From contig NW_006763295.1 of assembly GCF_000218685.1 (NCBI RefSeq), positions 868,857 to 932,856 on the forward strand: a stretch of DNA of 64,000 nt. Direction: 5' to 3'. Shown here one piece after another: positions 22,191 to 34,461 of the stretch. The stretch is from Serpula lacrymans var. lacrymans S7.9. Its lineage: Eukaryota > Basidiomycota > Agaricomycetes > Boletales > Serpulaceae. Below the pieces are notes generated by a model, which worked only from the letters and a program-made list of their open reading frames with translations, had not been told where the DNA came from and did not search any database. The position numbers were made by a program, and so were the translations under genes. Every line of letters begins with the position of its first letter. The stretch's first letter is position 1.

Positions 22191-24673
22191 TCACATTAGC
22201 AGACTAGACAGTCCGCCTTGAGCGTATGCCATAGGCTTCATTGGGGGGTGTGGTGTAGCATCGAATTGGAAGTATTTCTGTGTACCACTAGAATCTATCC
22301 GTATCTACATTGGTGAAGTTCAGCATACGCGAAGAAAATCAATATGTCAAAGTTGCTACTTACGAATGCACCCTTGTTACCCACTTGGTCCACGTAGTTG
22401 GGAGCCGAGAATACCTGTAAAGTAGGATTGTGATTACACTCGATTGATAGCAGCGTTATGAATTTACTTACAGTAGTGCACAGGCCATCATGTTCGATCG
22501 CATAACCATCTAGCATAACCATGAGTTTCTGATATAGGAAGTTCACGACGAAGGCTCACTTTCTCGCACTTCGTGACTACGTATTATCCCAGTGACACCG
22601 TTCAATGTACACCATCGTCGAGTGACATCAGGTCCGAATGCGATGCCAACACCCTGAGAAATTTATGAGAAAGACGCAAAACATGGGGAGATTTGCACAA
22701 ACTCTTTTACTGGGGCCGCGACCAGGCATCTCCTGAGGATCGGTCCAAAGAAGCTAAAAGCAGGTTTCATAAAGATTGACACATACGATATGTCATGATT
22801 AAAGTTACCTCGCCTAATGAGATTAAAATCAGCTTTAAGTAAAAAATAAAGAATTCTAAAATCACGAACACATCAAGCCCTCTTGACCGGGCTGTCGTCC
22901 AACTCGCTCAATCTTGCGAATATCATCAAGAGTGACACCATCTTTGCTAAAGAGACCACCATGAACGACAAAATAACGTTTTCGCCCTTCTGGTGATAGA
23001 ATGGCGGCCTTGTCAGGCGTCGCAGGCAGCTTGGTGGCGCTAACCAGTGTAGCTAGCGGTACTAGAGGGCAAATTAGGTCCTTAATTAGCATTCCATATG
23101 AACACTGGTATCTTACAAGTCGTAAAAACGTATGCAAAGAGCTTGATTAAAATGTCAAATAGTGTCTGTGCTCTATATTAAGTAGGACGAACCTTGTAGG
23201 TTTGTTCTCCATGCTTGTGCTTCGCTTCACCTTCGAAGCCATACGTCCTATTCATGTCTTTTGCCTCGTGATTGCCGCGGTTTATGAACATACGCGTGGG
23301 ATATAACCCTGTAGTGCATGTAAGAGCTCATCGTTCAACAGAGATGAAGAGAGCACCAACATTTATACGCAAAGGCAGTGAGTATCACCTCAATGGACCA
23401 CGATCCTCGATCAACAAGATCTCCGTTCATCAACAAGCAGTGTTTATCGTTTGGTTCGCCAGTAAGTGAGTACAAATTCAGAAGGTCATAGAATTGGCCT
23501 GAATGAACGGTAAGGCAGAGCGACACAGCAAAAGCTGACGTGCGGTTACTCACCGTGAACATCGCCGATAACATCACAAGTCACTCCATCTTCGAGATCG
23601 AGATTAACCATGCTTTCTTCTTTAGCGAAATGAGAGTGTGCTCCAAGAACAATCTCCCACACATATCGACGAGGAAGGTTTTTGCCATCCTTAAACCAAT
23701 CAATCATTTTCTTGATAAAATCCAGTGTCATAATATATTTTCCATCCTCAGTAGTATCCAGTTTTGGTCCAGCGTAGCTCTTCTCAACATCACATCCTCC
23801 TGGTAACAAGCTCGAGTTATTAAAGTGACTCCCGCAAACAGTTTATTTCGCCATACCTTCTGCGACAATCTCCGTACATCTTTCTATCGGGTTCTTTTCA
23901 CCCTCTACTTCAATTGCCTGCATGACATCGTGAATTCAACCAACACAATAAATCTAAAGATAGATACTAACCTTTTCGAATTCAATTTTACGGACAAGTT
24001 TTTGAGTGGACAACAGTTGCGACCGTACGATCTCATTTTTCGGTTCCAGGGCAATGACCTTCTTGAATTCCGCTACTGCCAGCTGCGGCTTCACTATTTG
24101 TAGATAACACGTTGCTCGGCTTTAGGATAAGAAGACGATCATCCATGGCTATAAGATGTCAAACGAAGAGATAATAACGTTGAGCGGGATCTCACCGATA
24201 GTAAGCTTTTGAATATTTTGGGTCTAGTTCTATGGCTTTACCTGAACCAAATCTTGTAAAAACGCGTATCCTGATCGGCCTCGTGCCTTTTCACTTACTT
24301 GCATCACTGAGAGCAAACCCATACTCCTCCAACTTCGTACGAGCAGCAGCACGGTTACACCAAAACGTCGCATCGGCATGATTCAGTTCGATAGCCTCAG
24401 AGTACAGTTTAACAGCTTCTGAAAAGTTATGGTCTGCAATAAAAGGTTGCAACGACACGATGAGCGGTTAACATTTCCTGCATCGATACGCACAAGAACG
24501 GTATGATGCCTACTCGAGAATGCTTTGTTGGCCGCCGTTTTCAGCTCTTTTGCCTTTTCTCTGTCCTCGTCTGACACATCTTTGAGACTTAGGGCTTGCA
24601 TTTCGGGCGATGGCAAGGAGGAAGGTGGGGTGGATCCTGGGGATCCTGGGACGGATGAAGATGCGTCGCTCAT
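22191..24673 (-). CDS. PPT1: TPR-containing serine/threonine phosphatase 5 (PP5/Ppt1)
   Basis: Hsp90-associated phosphatase combining N-terminal TPR repeats with a PPP catalytic domain. The true ATG is 24671-24673 ([13 protein letters not shown]); an upstream in-frame TTG is not a start. TPR sequence starts after the Ser/Pro leader ([17 protein letters not shown]) and runs to about 24000. The linker [19 protein letters not shown] leads to the metal-binding motifs GDVHG (23560), GDLVDRG (23400) and [15 protein letters not shown] (23270). The C-terminal part has the HDG block (22490) and [15 protein letters not shown]. The end [13 protein letters not shown] with stop at 22191 resembles the regulatory helix of PP5. 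About a dozen short introns. One oddity is Val for the usual Cys in APNYCD. Confidence 0.92.
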
Positions 24674-25117
24674 GGCTGTCGACAATTGAGGTTTATCAGA
24701 TATAGTACGCTGTGTATCGTTGAGTTCCTATGATATAGCCGAGAGGACAACCAGAAAGCGTTTGAAGATACACAATCTAAAATTTGCAAAAAAGGAAACG
24801 ATGGTCGTGGGAGCGCGATCATGATCTGAGAACGTCGCATACTGAAAATACTCAGTTAAAACAAGTTTTGATAGAATGTGTCTGACATTGCAGCCACTCG
24901 TACAATCATATAAAATGAACATGAGCCTCGTCCTCGTAACCAAAAAATGTTGCATTAACCACAAAAAAAAACAACTAGCGAGGGGACAGTGACCTGCGGT
25001 CACCTGTGGAAATGATGGGTATAAGGTATACTGTATCTGAAAAAACCATTCTCGCTCCGGACAAACATGGCCGTGACAACGCGAGACCGGTTGCTTGAGG
25101 TTTCAAGGGTAACGAGA
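24674..25117. other. PP5 promoter and 3' flank of lysozyme gene
   Basis: A 444-bp interval with the PP5 promoter and the 3' UTR of the lysozyme-like gene. No gene seen. Confidence 0.5.
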
Positions 25118-26602
25118 TCAGCTACTGCCGCACACGTTAAGGTTAAAGTATTCTCCAAGGGGAGGATTGTTCGAGTAAGCGTTGATGTTTTGGCACCAGC
25201 CATTCAAGAATTGGTGCAGGCTAGAAAAATCAAGATCTGCTTTAGCAAACAAGATCATCGTACGATGGGACTACTTACTAATCCAAGTTGTTCTGAGCTC
25301 TGCAGTTCCCACTGTACTGATCGGCAGTGGCGTCAGCCTGTTATATCGAAGTTGAGCTTCAGTTTCAGTTTCAACACACCACGCAGCAGCGAGAAATAGA
25401 CGTACGTATGTCATACCCTGGAACCAGCCATTGTACTGGCCAATACTCAAAAGTAGATCACCGTTGTTGCTGTTCAGGGTATCGGAGAAGAACTGTGCCC
25501 CAGTGTGAATGTTGTAGTCCTAGTCAGTAACGCATTAGCTTTGCTTCATACATCCCAAGAAGTGGTAAAAAAGACATACAGGATCCTGGCAGTTACCTCC
25601 AGGTGCGTTGGTGCATTTGTCTGAAGTGAGCTGCATGAGACCTTGCTCACCAGCACCACCGACGGTGCTAGGGTCGCAGCCACTCTCCTGCATAGCGAAG
25701 GACGCCAACAAGATGGCAGGAACTACATACACAATTTGTCAGATGATAACTAAAAACGCAGATACGAGAACCACTGACGCCCATATTGACCGGCATACTG
25801 CTCGAATGTCGACACGTATGCCGCGCAAGGCGAGAACGCAGAATTAGGTTCATACGCTACCGAAGCCAATTCCACGGTAATGATATCAGAGACCGAGATG
25901 TAAGGCGGGGTCCAACCACCAGAACCGATACCACAGTTCAGGAAGTTGATGTTCCCGTTGGGCCCACTCGAGGCAGTTATATCCACTGTGAAAGTGTTAA
26001 AATCGTAAAATAACGAGTCCTCTGGATGATCGACGTACATGTAGCACCGATGGGACCGCAGTTGCCAGCAGCGATATTGATGAGTCCTGCTACAGTAGAT
26101 CCAATGGATCCACCTGAAGATCCACCGTTATTGCTCCAAGAAGTCGTAGAGGCAGGGGGCGGTGCGCTACTCGACGAAGGAGGAGGGGGAGGAGGGGGAG
26201 GAGGGGGAGAAGGAGAAGGAGAGGGCGAGGGGGAAGGAGCCGCAGACCAGGTCGTGGATGTAGATGCAGGTGCTGGCGGCGCAGAGGGTGATGGATTCGC
26301 AGCGGCATTATTGACCTGCAACAAAAGCGCCATTATAATAACCCATCAGTACGCATGTCCCGCAACGAATCAAAGCAAGGAAAACGTCAACTCACACCAC
26401 CACCGTTCCCAGCAGAGTTCCCAGCAGAGCAGCTCCTCCTGCTGCGTACCCTAGGGACATTCTCATCAACACGTCGCTCTTCAACGCGACGTGCGACTCG
26501 AGCATGCCTAGAATGTAAAGAAGGGTTACCGTCTACATGTCCGGCTTGGACAGCCACGGTCAAGGTGGTAAGGATAGCAAAGAGCGACGTGGATAACCTC
26601 AT
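25118..26602 (-). CDS. secreted lytic-transglycosylase/lysozyme-like protein (GH23 type)
   Basis: Predicted secreted peptidoglycan- or chitin-cleaving enzyme with an SLT-like lysozyme fold, a group common in basidiomycetes. The ATG at 26602 starts a clear signal peptide (MRLSTSLFAILTTLTVAVQA). An Arg-rich possible propeptide follows. A Ser/Pro/Gly linker at 26310-26140 contains a run of about ten prolines. The catalytic domain includes ILLASFAMQESGCDP, where the Glu is the likely catalytic residue, then GEQGLMQLTSDKC, DYNIHTGAQFF and SIGQYNGWFQGM. It ends EYFNLNVCGSS with stop TGA at 25118-25120. Cysteines are frequent, as expected outside the cell. Short introns interrupt it. Substrate is inferred from the family only. 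Confidence 0.82.
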
Positions 26603-28379
26603 GGCAAGGTGTGTGGACTAGGCTACAGAATGAAAGAAAAAGAGAGAGACTAGAGTAAGTCGATGAGGAGGAAAAACAGAGCCCTTTAGCGCACCATTTT
26701 GCCCATCACAGATGTGTTTGGTGGAGCAATATTAGAATACTACCCAGATCAGAAACCACATGGTTGGTTGCCACCGGTCTTACCTTGCCGCCATCACTAT
26801 GGAGCTCTCACACTTATCCTTTCTCGCTGTTTCGAACGGCGAGCGCACCTCTGCTCGATAGCGAGCTTTATCGTCTGTACAGTGTACACTATGTTCTATC
26901 CGGGGACAGCCAGGTGCGATGATAACAGCATCGACGATATGGACCTCTTCTGACACTGCCTCGCCCATTCTAAAAATTGCCAACTCATTAGACCAGAAAA
27001 ACTCGGTACTGCGCATACGATAACATATATATTAATACACATAGGCGATTCTAATTCCATTCTCGACTAATCAAGCTCGCCATTCACGTTCTCGCAATAA
27101 CAATCAGCTTCTCCACTGGCAAGAAAGCCACTAAACCGACCATGCCTGGTTTGGAGCTCTCTGACTGCGCAGTCTGATTGATGGAGCAAACAGTCTTCTT
27201 TCGCCCTCGAATTGGAGCAGCTATTCGCAATTCCCTATAGTAGGAACCCTTGGATGCACCAGACTACTAGTCACATCGACGTCCCAAGGTTTTCTGGGCG
27301 TAGCAGGGGTGGAAGAGGAACATGGTTAACGCATACCGTAATGCTCACAGCACCCCTTTTCCTCAGGCAGTACCGCGACGAACCCGCATCTACCCAATCT
27401 CCTCGACATGCTGTCCAAAGACCCTCGGGGAAAACGCAAAGACAAAAACTGCGCTCGTCAGAACCAGTCAAATTGGACAAATACTACAACAGCTACATAG
27501 CTCGTTCTCGGAGGATCAGTGTTTGGCGCTTAGCACGGGTCACAGCAACGTCAACATCAACTGTCTTTACGACCTGGCCACCGTGACGGCGGGCCCGACC
27601 AAGACGCAACGGTTGGTCACCTTGATGATAGTCCCATCACCGCGACCCATATCTGAAAAAACGGAGCGCCTCGATGACTCGTTACGCTAGTGCAAAATGA
27701 TTATACTCGTTCGCCTCGGCCGACAGGATTTAGATATCACTGCACAGATCTATCAACTGTTTTGGAACAAAGAGGGGGAGAGAAGGGAATGCTCCGTACG
27801 CACGTCCATAGTAGGAGTAGTAGTCATAATGTCACGTTGCCAGGTGCAGTCAAGATCCCCCCCGTGTTCTCTGACATCCTGCGAACGGCCGTCATGATAC
27901 TACGACAGATGGCATATGCGTGTACTAGGATCCGGTAGATGTATTCACGATGATGATGCAATATCAGCTATAATACACTGGCATTCTGATGATGTTTGAG
28001 GCTTGGGAATGTGTGCTATAGCTACAACTACAGCCAATACATGTCAATGTGCATTTCTCGAGATAATTCCAACATCCCGAATAAGAATGAAACATCTGCT
28101 ATAAAATATGATCATTGAGTCACTCAGCGGGTTGCCGGAGCTGATCAAAATGTATCTGGTCTTCCATAATACGCAACCATTCCTCGGAAGCGATTGACAA
28201 AAATTGTGACATATCCACCGGTACATACCCAGCACTATGCAGACTTGAAGCAGTGCACCGAACAAAAACGTCGGTCTGTCTTAGCCGTGTTTAGCGCAGC
28301 ACCTTGTCCGACCTGACAGAACATTCTACACAGACCACCCCAGACAGATAGAATCATTGACAATCATTGGGCATTTTCA
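26603..28379. other. gene-poor region upstream of lysozyme gene
   Basis: The first few hundred bases are the presumed promoter of the lysozyme-like gene. Beyond that I find only short frames without domains or consistent splicing, on both strands. No supported gene. Confidence 0.45.
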
Positions 28380-29270
28380 CAAGCACCGTACAACCGTATA
28401 GCCATCGATCGTACTGAGCGAGAACCGACACACCGATCCATCATGGATCCGCTTCAACACTCCCCCATGGCCCATCGCATCGAATCGACATTGTAGAGCC
28501 GGCGTAGCACACCAATCAAGTCAATTCACCCATTTGCAGTGAGCACACAGCATTGGTCTGTGCGACATACCAGCCTAACTCTGGTGCGTAGGATCGGTAC
28601 GAATGCACTCACTACTCAGCACCCAGCATTCCGTGTCTCTGCTGCTACCTGGATGGCGATGCATGGCGCGATGTAACGCTCTCTCTGCCCCCCTAATTTC
28701 CATCCTTCAAACCAGAAAACGCACTACCCACCCAGCTGCGGATGATCGCCCAACCTACATGTCTACCTGGTACTATCTCGGCGTGCTCAGAGCAACCTTT
28801 GTAAAAGCCTACACCATACTGATCAAGCACCGAGCACCGAATACCGACACACCGATCTACGATCCGCTTCCATCCCTCCCCAAGAAGCCCCTCGCATCGT
28901 ACCGACATCGCAGAGCCGGCGTAGCACACCCACCCGTCGCAGGTCGATCCACCCATGCGCAGTGAACGCACAGCATCAAAGTGGTTTGTGTGACATACCG
29001 ACCCGGCTCTGGAGCGTAGAATCGGTAAGGATGTACTCACCTCTCACCCCGCATTCCGTGCCTTTTGCTGCGTATAGCATCCCGATGGCGATAGCATGGT
29101 GGCGATGTAACGTTTCCCCCTGTCTCCTGTCTTCCTTCCTACCTTCCTTCCTTCAACTCCGAGAAGCCACCAAGCTGCGGATGATGATCGCTCAAACGCA
29201 TATCTTCACCCGGAACCATCTCGCCGTCCTGAGAGCAACCTGTAAGCCCGCCCACGCCCACGCCCACGCC
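28380..29270 (+). repeat. diverged tandem duplication, two copies of about 420-445 bp
   Basis: Copy 1 starts about 28380 and copy 2 about 28825. Shared landmarks in the same order: ACCGACACACCGAT (28424 and 28843), AGAGCCGGCGTAGCACACC (28496 and 28913), GCATTCCGTG (28627 and 29051), GCTGCGGATGAT (28736 and 29176) and GAGAGCAACC-like sequence (28788 and 29231). The offset drifts from 419 to about 445 through small indels. No coding function is visible in either copy. Confidence 0.8.
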
Positions 29271-29284
29271 CACGCCCACGCCCC
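29249..29284 (+). repeat. CCCACG hexanucleotide microsatellite
   Basis: About five perfect to near-perfect units of CCCACG in tandem, lying at the very end of the second copy of the 420-bp duplication and absent from the equivalent place in copy 1. Confidence 0.85.
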
Positions 29285-30118
29285 GCACCGAAGCGCACTC
29301 ACCCACCCGCTCGCCAGATCCTATCGTAGTCAGCAAGTGCCGCGTACACCAGCGGCACGATCAAGGCGGTCCACTGACAAAGCCTCACCGTCCAAATGGT
29401 CTTCCTCCTAAACGGAGCAAAGCATCCGCACACGCGCGCAAGTCATCGCGCTGCCGCATCAGAAAACCCCCCAAGCCACAAACAAGCTCAGATGCGGACT
29501 CGGGATGAGTCTATTTCCCAAATTTAGGCTCTTCCGTCGGTTCTTTTCGCTTATGGGAGGAGGGCATGTGGGGGAAGCAAGATAAATGGAAATGGACAAG
29601 AAGGATTGCCATTTGGAAGAGACGGGGGGAGTAGCGTCGCGGGGTGATACCTAAATGGAGTGTTTACAGGATTAGATTAGATAGGTGTCAGCTGCCGCCA
29701 TGCAGGGTTGATACAGTAGATAATTGGATGTAGAGCGAAAATGACAATACAGTGCGGCCACCAGCGCAGCTCAAATCCTTGTGAGCAAGAGGAAAGTGGG
29801 ATCTAGTCTTGAGTCTTGAACTTTCGTTTTGTCAAACTGCCCTTTTTCGCACCTGCAAAGCCTGCCAGAACCACAAATATCAGAATAGTGCAACGCGACA
29901 TGACGTGACCCAGATAGAAACAATGTGAAGAAAAGAAAAGAAAAACAAGAGGGCAGCAGGGAAAGAGGGGCACGTGCCTGTGTCTGCACACCTTTCTCCC
30001 AAAGGCTGAGGCCTTGAGACAGACGGTTGTCCATCACCCCCTGCCAACCGCCCGCCCTGCCCCTTCACCCATCCACCCTACCCTCCCTCCCTACCTACCC
30101 TGGTCTGACAAAGGACAT
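29285..30118. other. gene-free stretch between duplicated blocks
   Basis: No gene, RNA or repeat recognised. The last 100 bases are pyrimidine-rich. Confidence 0.5.
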
Positions 30119-30546
30119 TAATCAGTCCAGACCAGAATCAGTTATCAACATCGGAATCAAAGATATATCCCCCCGACAAACCAACCAACACTCGCGAGCC
30201 CAACCTGCCTGGACCAAGTCACGAAAAGCTTACACACACACACTCTCTCTCTACCTCGCACCTCCATCTCAGACGTCCATCTCCAGTGACTTTCCAGAAC
30301 GCACCAGTCTGGCAAGTCTTGACTGGTCCGTCTGCCCTGCGCTGCCTACTCTGTCTGATGAGTCCATACCAGAATCAGAAATCAGGATCAGAATCAGGGT
30401 CGGGGATCAGGATCAAGATATCCCTAAACACGAATACGAACAAGGTCACTCACTTGTAGCAACGAAAAACAAAGCCAAGTACTTACCTCTCAACCCCTCC
30501 ATCAACAATGACTTTCTAGAAACACACCAGTGTGGCAAGCACAGCA
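30119..30546 (+). repeat. diverged tandem duplication, two copies of about 230 bp
   Basis: Copy 1 begins near 30119 and copy 2 near 30356. Both start with AGTCCA(T)ACCAGAATCAG, continue with a GGAATCA/AGATAT purine-rich stretch, and end with GACTTTCYAGAAMRCACCAGTSTGGCAAG (30288 and 30510). Offset is 222-237 bp with scattered substitutions and indels. Confidence 0.75.
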
Positions 30547-30641
30547 CATAGCGCCATATCACATAGTACCATAGATAGTAGTATGGATAGCAACCACGCA
30601 AATTGAATCCTATCAAGCCAGTGAGAGCAACGTTCAACGTG

Positions 30642-31105
30642 CATCGACGATCGCGCGAGGGAGGGACCGTCACTGCCACGACCCTAGTTTTTTTTTTTCT
30701 TTTTTCGTCTTCTCGCGCAGGTCCTGAGCCCGAGTCAGCGACTGAGCCACGGAGGGAGGGGGATCTGAGATGGGGTGATAACGAGTGTCTGCTCTCATCG
30801 AAGATCGGGCGAGGGAACTGCCACAACCTAGTTTTTTTTTTTCTTCGTTCAGGCTTCTGGCAGGGCCTTGAAGGTCAAGTACTTCCAGCTTTGAGCTTCA
30901 AGCCACGAGCCGAATCACTGAGCCATGGAGGCGTGATTCTGGTCTTGCCGTATCATCGAAGATTCCACACGTAAGATTGAAAGGTGACCTGCCATGTATG
31001 TCGTCCAGGCCTCGAGCTTCAAGCTTCCAGCACTAAGCCGAGTCACCCAGCCACGGAGTACAGTACTGGCATCACAAATAGATAGGGGCCACGGGGACGC
31101 GAAGT
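30642..31105 (+). repeat. three diverged tandem copies of about 155 bp
   Basis: Units start with CATCGAMGAT at 30642, 30796 and 30954. Units 1 and 2 share CTGCCAC(R)ACC(C)TAG followed by a T-run; units 2 and 3 share GAGCTTCAAG. All three end with a version of AGYCGARTCACYSAGCCACGGAG. The 5' ends of units 2 and 3 are both CATCGAAGAT. Divergence is considerable but the order of landmarks is kept. Confidence 0.7.
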
Positions 31106-32160
31106 TGATCGAAGCTGATCGAAGGAGTGAAGAGGGATGAACCGGCGATCGAAGTGGCAACGCCGTGAACTGAAGGGCGATAACTGTTAGATATCATCAA
31201 CATCACATCTCGATAGGCTACAACTAGGGGGGGGAAGCTTGGACGTATACGAGGATGCGAAGATGAGTAAAGAAAAGTCCAGCATCGCCCTTTGCGGCCT
31301 TCCGAACGCACAGCACACCGTAAGAGGGCGGCCAAGTTGAGAAATCGAGGTGGACACCTGGACACCTGGATAGGGGGTGGAAGCCTGAGGTTGGGATTGG
31401 GACTGGGGCACTGGGGCTGAGAATCGGACACGCGACGTCGGCCGGGTTGAAGTGATCAAGAAAGGCAATGGTGGGTCCCGCCTGTCACGCTCCCGCAGCT
31501 CGGCTTTGATCGCGAAATTGTAAAATAAAATGAAATGAAATGTAAAAAAGGCACGCAGGTTGGGTTGACGTTGTTGAGATCTTTGAGAGCCATAGCCATG
31601 GAGGGTGTTGACAGATGACTGGTGACCCTTTGTGCAAGACCCGAGGGCTGAGGAGGTGAGGCGTGAAGAGAGAACAGGCCTAAAAACATCAAAGGATGGT
31701 GATCGAAGGGAATGATCCGTTTGGTATGATAGAATGAGCACAGAGTCTGAGTTGAGTGTGGGTGAGAGTTTTGAGATGGAAAATGGAAAAACGATGCCAA
31801 GGACAAATGGAGAGTTGGTTGGGGTAGCGCGACGATAGCGTGATGGATTGCAAGAAAGCGAGGATGGCATGTAGACGAAAATACAGGCAATACGCAGCAC
31901 CGGGGATTCATGACGATCACAACGACTGTCTGACTATAGCAGTGCACTGGCAGTAGTAGTAGGACAACATGCTGTACTATGACAAAGAAAGGAAGATGGG
32001 TACGAGTGCGTGGTACATGCTACGGGGACAGCGAGAAAGACAGGGGCGTCTGAGTAAGTGGTCGAGTCACATCCTGTGCAGACTGCACCCACGCCCCCAG
32101 ACCGCACTGTCCGGAGTCCCTGACACCCAGTGACTCCTAGACGACTCTCGTTCCACTGCC
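31106..32160. other. upstream region of the cyclin gene
   Basis: No supported gene. Long open frames on the minus strand (to 237 codons at 31187-31900) lack domains and splice logic and look like chance frames in skewed sequence. Likely includes distal promoter of the cyclin gene. Confidence 0.45.
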
Positions 32161-32167
32161 CCGTCCC

Positions 32168-32175
32168 TATATAAC
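32168..32175 (+). promoter_or_regulatory. TATA box of the cyclin gene
   Basis: A CTATATAAC element lies about 390 bp before the cyclin ATG and is followed by a strongly pyrimidine-rich tract (32200-32560), usual for fungal promoters and leaders. It implies a long 5' leader of roughly 360 nt. Confidence 0.5.
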
Positions 32176-32560
32176 ACCATCGCCGTTGATCATCTGCTCG
32201 TCGCAAAGCCCTGTTATCTCTCCACCGCCTCTTTTTTACCTCCACAGTCTTTTCGCTTTTGCGCTAAGACCCTTCACACAAAGGACATCTAAAGTCATCA
32301 GACTTTAGCCGTCCTTCCGACTCTCACCAGTCGCAATGTGCTCCTACACAGTCCCCCGATTGTCCCACCCGTCCCGCAAATCTGTCATCTCTTCCAGCCT
32401 CACTTCCAGCCTCGTTTCCGTCTCGACTACCTCTACCTTAAAGCTTACCTATGCGTCCTACTCTGTACTTTAAGTAATCTCTTCATTTCAGTTTTTTTAA
32501 AGCTTTTTATACTCTACTCTCTCACTCCCCTCCTTGCCTTGCGCTCCACTCAGTACTTTC

Positions 32561-34461
32561 ATGCACGCCGTATCTCATTCTCTCGCCCACCGCGGCACCC
32601 CCGCAACTCGTACAAGATCTCGTTGGCAGCCTTATCATGCCTCTCTCCAGCCATCATCTTCTTCTCGCTCTTCTCCTTCCACTTCCTATCTCATCACTCC
32701 CGCCTCTTCTGTATCATCATCTCCCCCTCCCCACCCTTCCTCATACCAAGACCCAGATCAGCTTCCCTCCGCTCCTCAGTATCACCCTCAGCCTTCTCGC
32801 GAGTGCCAGCTCCGCGACGCACAAAAATCAAAATACGCCCTTGGTTTAGTCGGTTAGTACATCTTCATTCCTCATCCTACTTTTCTCATTCCACACCCCG
32901 TGCCTCAGACCAAGCCGTTAGAACTCTGTGCGACATATGGCACCCCCAAGACGTACCTGTTGTCTTCCTCACCTCTCGACCTGCCATCACCTGCCCCTCC
33001 GACGCTATCGCTTCAACACCGCAAAAACACGCCATTGCATACCATCCACGAAACATTCAGCTCCCTTCTCCCATCTCTCCTACCACACAGCCATCTCCGA
33101 TATCGCCTCCCCCTCTATCTCACCTCCCATCCGGCCCTCGTCCTCTTCGATCGTCAGAATGCCCCTCGGGCGCGCAGCCTCCTCGAGGCAACCTCGTGCC
33201 CATGAGAGGCTTTGTACACGAAGTCCTTCGTCGTTCCCGCACCTCAGGAAGTGTCTTACAGACCGCATTATGCTATATCGAGGCCATTCGCTCAAAGGTC
33301 CCCGAGCTCGTTTGTCGAGAAAGATCGGGGACCGGAGTGCAAGGAGAACCGGAATTGGATGATAGGATTATTCAAGGTGAGGTCAGCGTCGACGACGGCG
33401 CTGCCTCCGAAGGAACATCAACTACTTTTATCAATGCCGCAACATGTCTTGACGACATGATGGACACCGTAAGGCTCGCTGCTCAAAGCTTCGATATGGA
33501 TATGTCCTCTTCACAGCCTGGAATGGGCTCAAGTCAGGTATTCCCCAGCAAGCAGAAGAACGTCACTCCGCTAGCGCCGCTCCCGCCCCTTCCCTCCCCG
33601 CTTCTCTGTCCCCGCCGCACGTTCCTCGCGTCCCTCATTCTCGCTTCAAAGTTCATGCAAGATCGGTGTTATTCCAATCGCGCGTGGGCGAAGTTATCGG
33701 GTCTACCACCCCGTGAGATCGGACGCTGTGAACGAGCACTGGGTGATGCTCTCGAATGGCGCCTCTGGGTCGGTAAATTGCCAGCAGTGCAACCCACCAC
33801 CACCAGTAGACGCCCAATTTCGAAATGCAAGAGTGAGAGCGAGCTGTCGTTCGCTCCGAGGCCCCCGCATGTGGAAAGATTCTTGCAGCAGCAACTTACC
33901 TTGGACAAAAGACTGGCCAGTATGCCCTGGCATGACCGGAATAGCGTATCGCTGCCGACGCATGGGATGAATGCTGGACTTCGGCGACATGCGACCCTCC
34001 CGGCTGGGTCGCTGTTCGGTCAAGACAACAGCAATAATATGTCACTTATGGGCCTCTCCTCATGGCTGCCATCCCCCGCGCCCTCTTTCGTTTCCTCTAT
34101 GGAAAGTATCGCAGGGTCAAGTGTCAGCGACGACAAGACGCCCATCCCACCAACGCCCGAACTAAGTTTTTCGCCAGCGTCGACCGAGTCTTCTTCCTCA
34201 GGTGGAGACCGGACGATTCAGATGTCGAGTTTCATGGACGTACCTACGCCGCCTCCCGGTCAGTTCGCCAGTTTTGCTGTGCAGAACGACAAGGTGATGT
34301 CGCTGGCCCACGGTGCGTACATGTACCCGACGCCGCATGCGATGCTTGATCCGCTTTCTGGTGTGCCGTGCTACGGTCCTCTGGGTGGTTCCACTCGGTT
34401 TGAGGATATGCCTTGCGCTGCTGGCAACATGAACTTTCACACCTCGTCTTGGACAACTTGA
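32561..34461 (+). CDS. Pcl/PHO80-family cyclin (Pcl5-like)
   Basis: Cyclin partner of a Pho85-type kinase, likely controlling stability of a transcription factor or the cell cycle. Two exons: 32561-32852 and 32909-34461, with a 56-nt intron giving ALGLVDQAVRTLCDIW across the join; 614 residues. The cyclin box starts FVHEVLRRSRTSGSVLQTAL (33210), has a long insertion with an acidic and Ser-rich loop, and resumes PSPLLCPRRTFLASLILASK and RCYSNRAWAKLSGL (33590-33710), ending ERALGDALEWRLWVGK. The C-terminal third is Ser/Pro-rich and probably disordered. I chose ATG 32561 (MHAVSHSLAHRG) because an upstream in-frame TTG is not a start. The frame of exon 2 is also open upstream through the intron, which could mislead gene finders into a single-exon model. 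Confidence 0.88.

Noticed and set aside
26026..26454. 142-codon + strand frame rich in Gly and Glu
   Set aside because: Antisense shadow of the Pro/Ser linker of the lysozyme-like gene.
31187..31947. Long minus-strand frames of 163-237 codons upstream of the cyclin gene
   Set aside because: No domain, biased Ser/Pro/His composition, overlapping frames of similar length, and position in the cyclin promoter suggest chance frames in skewed DNA.
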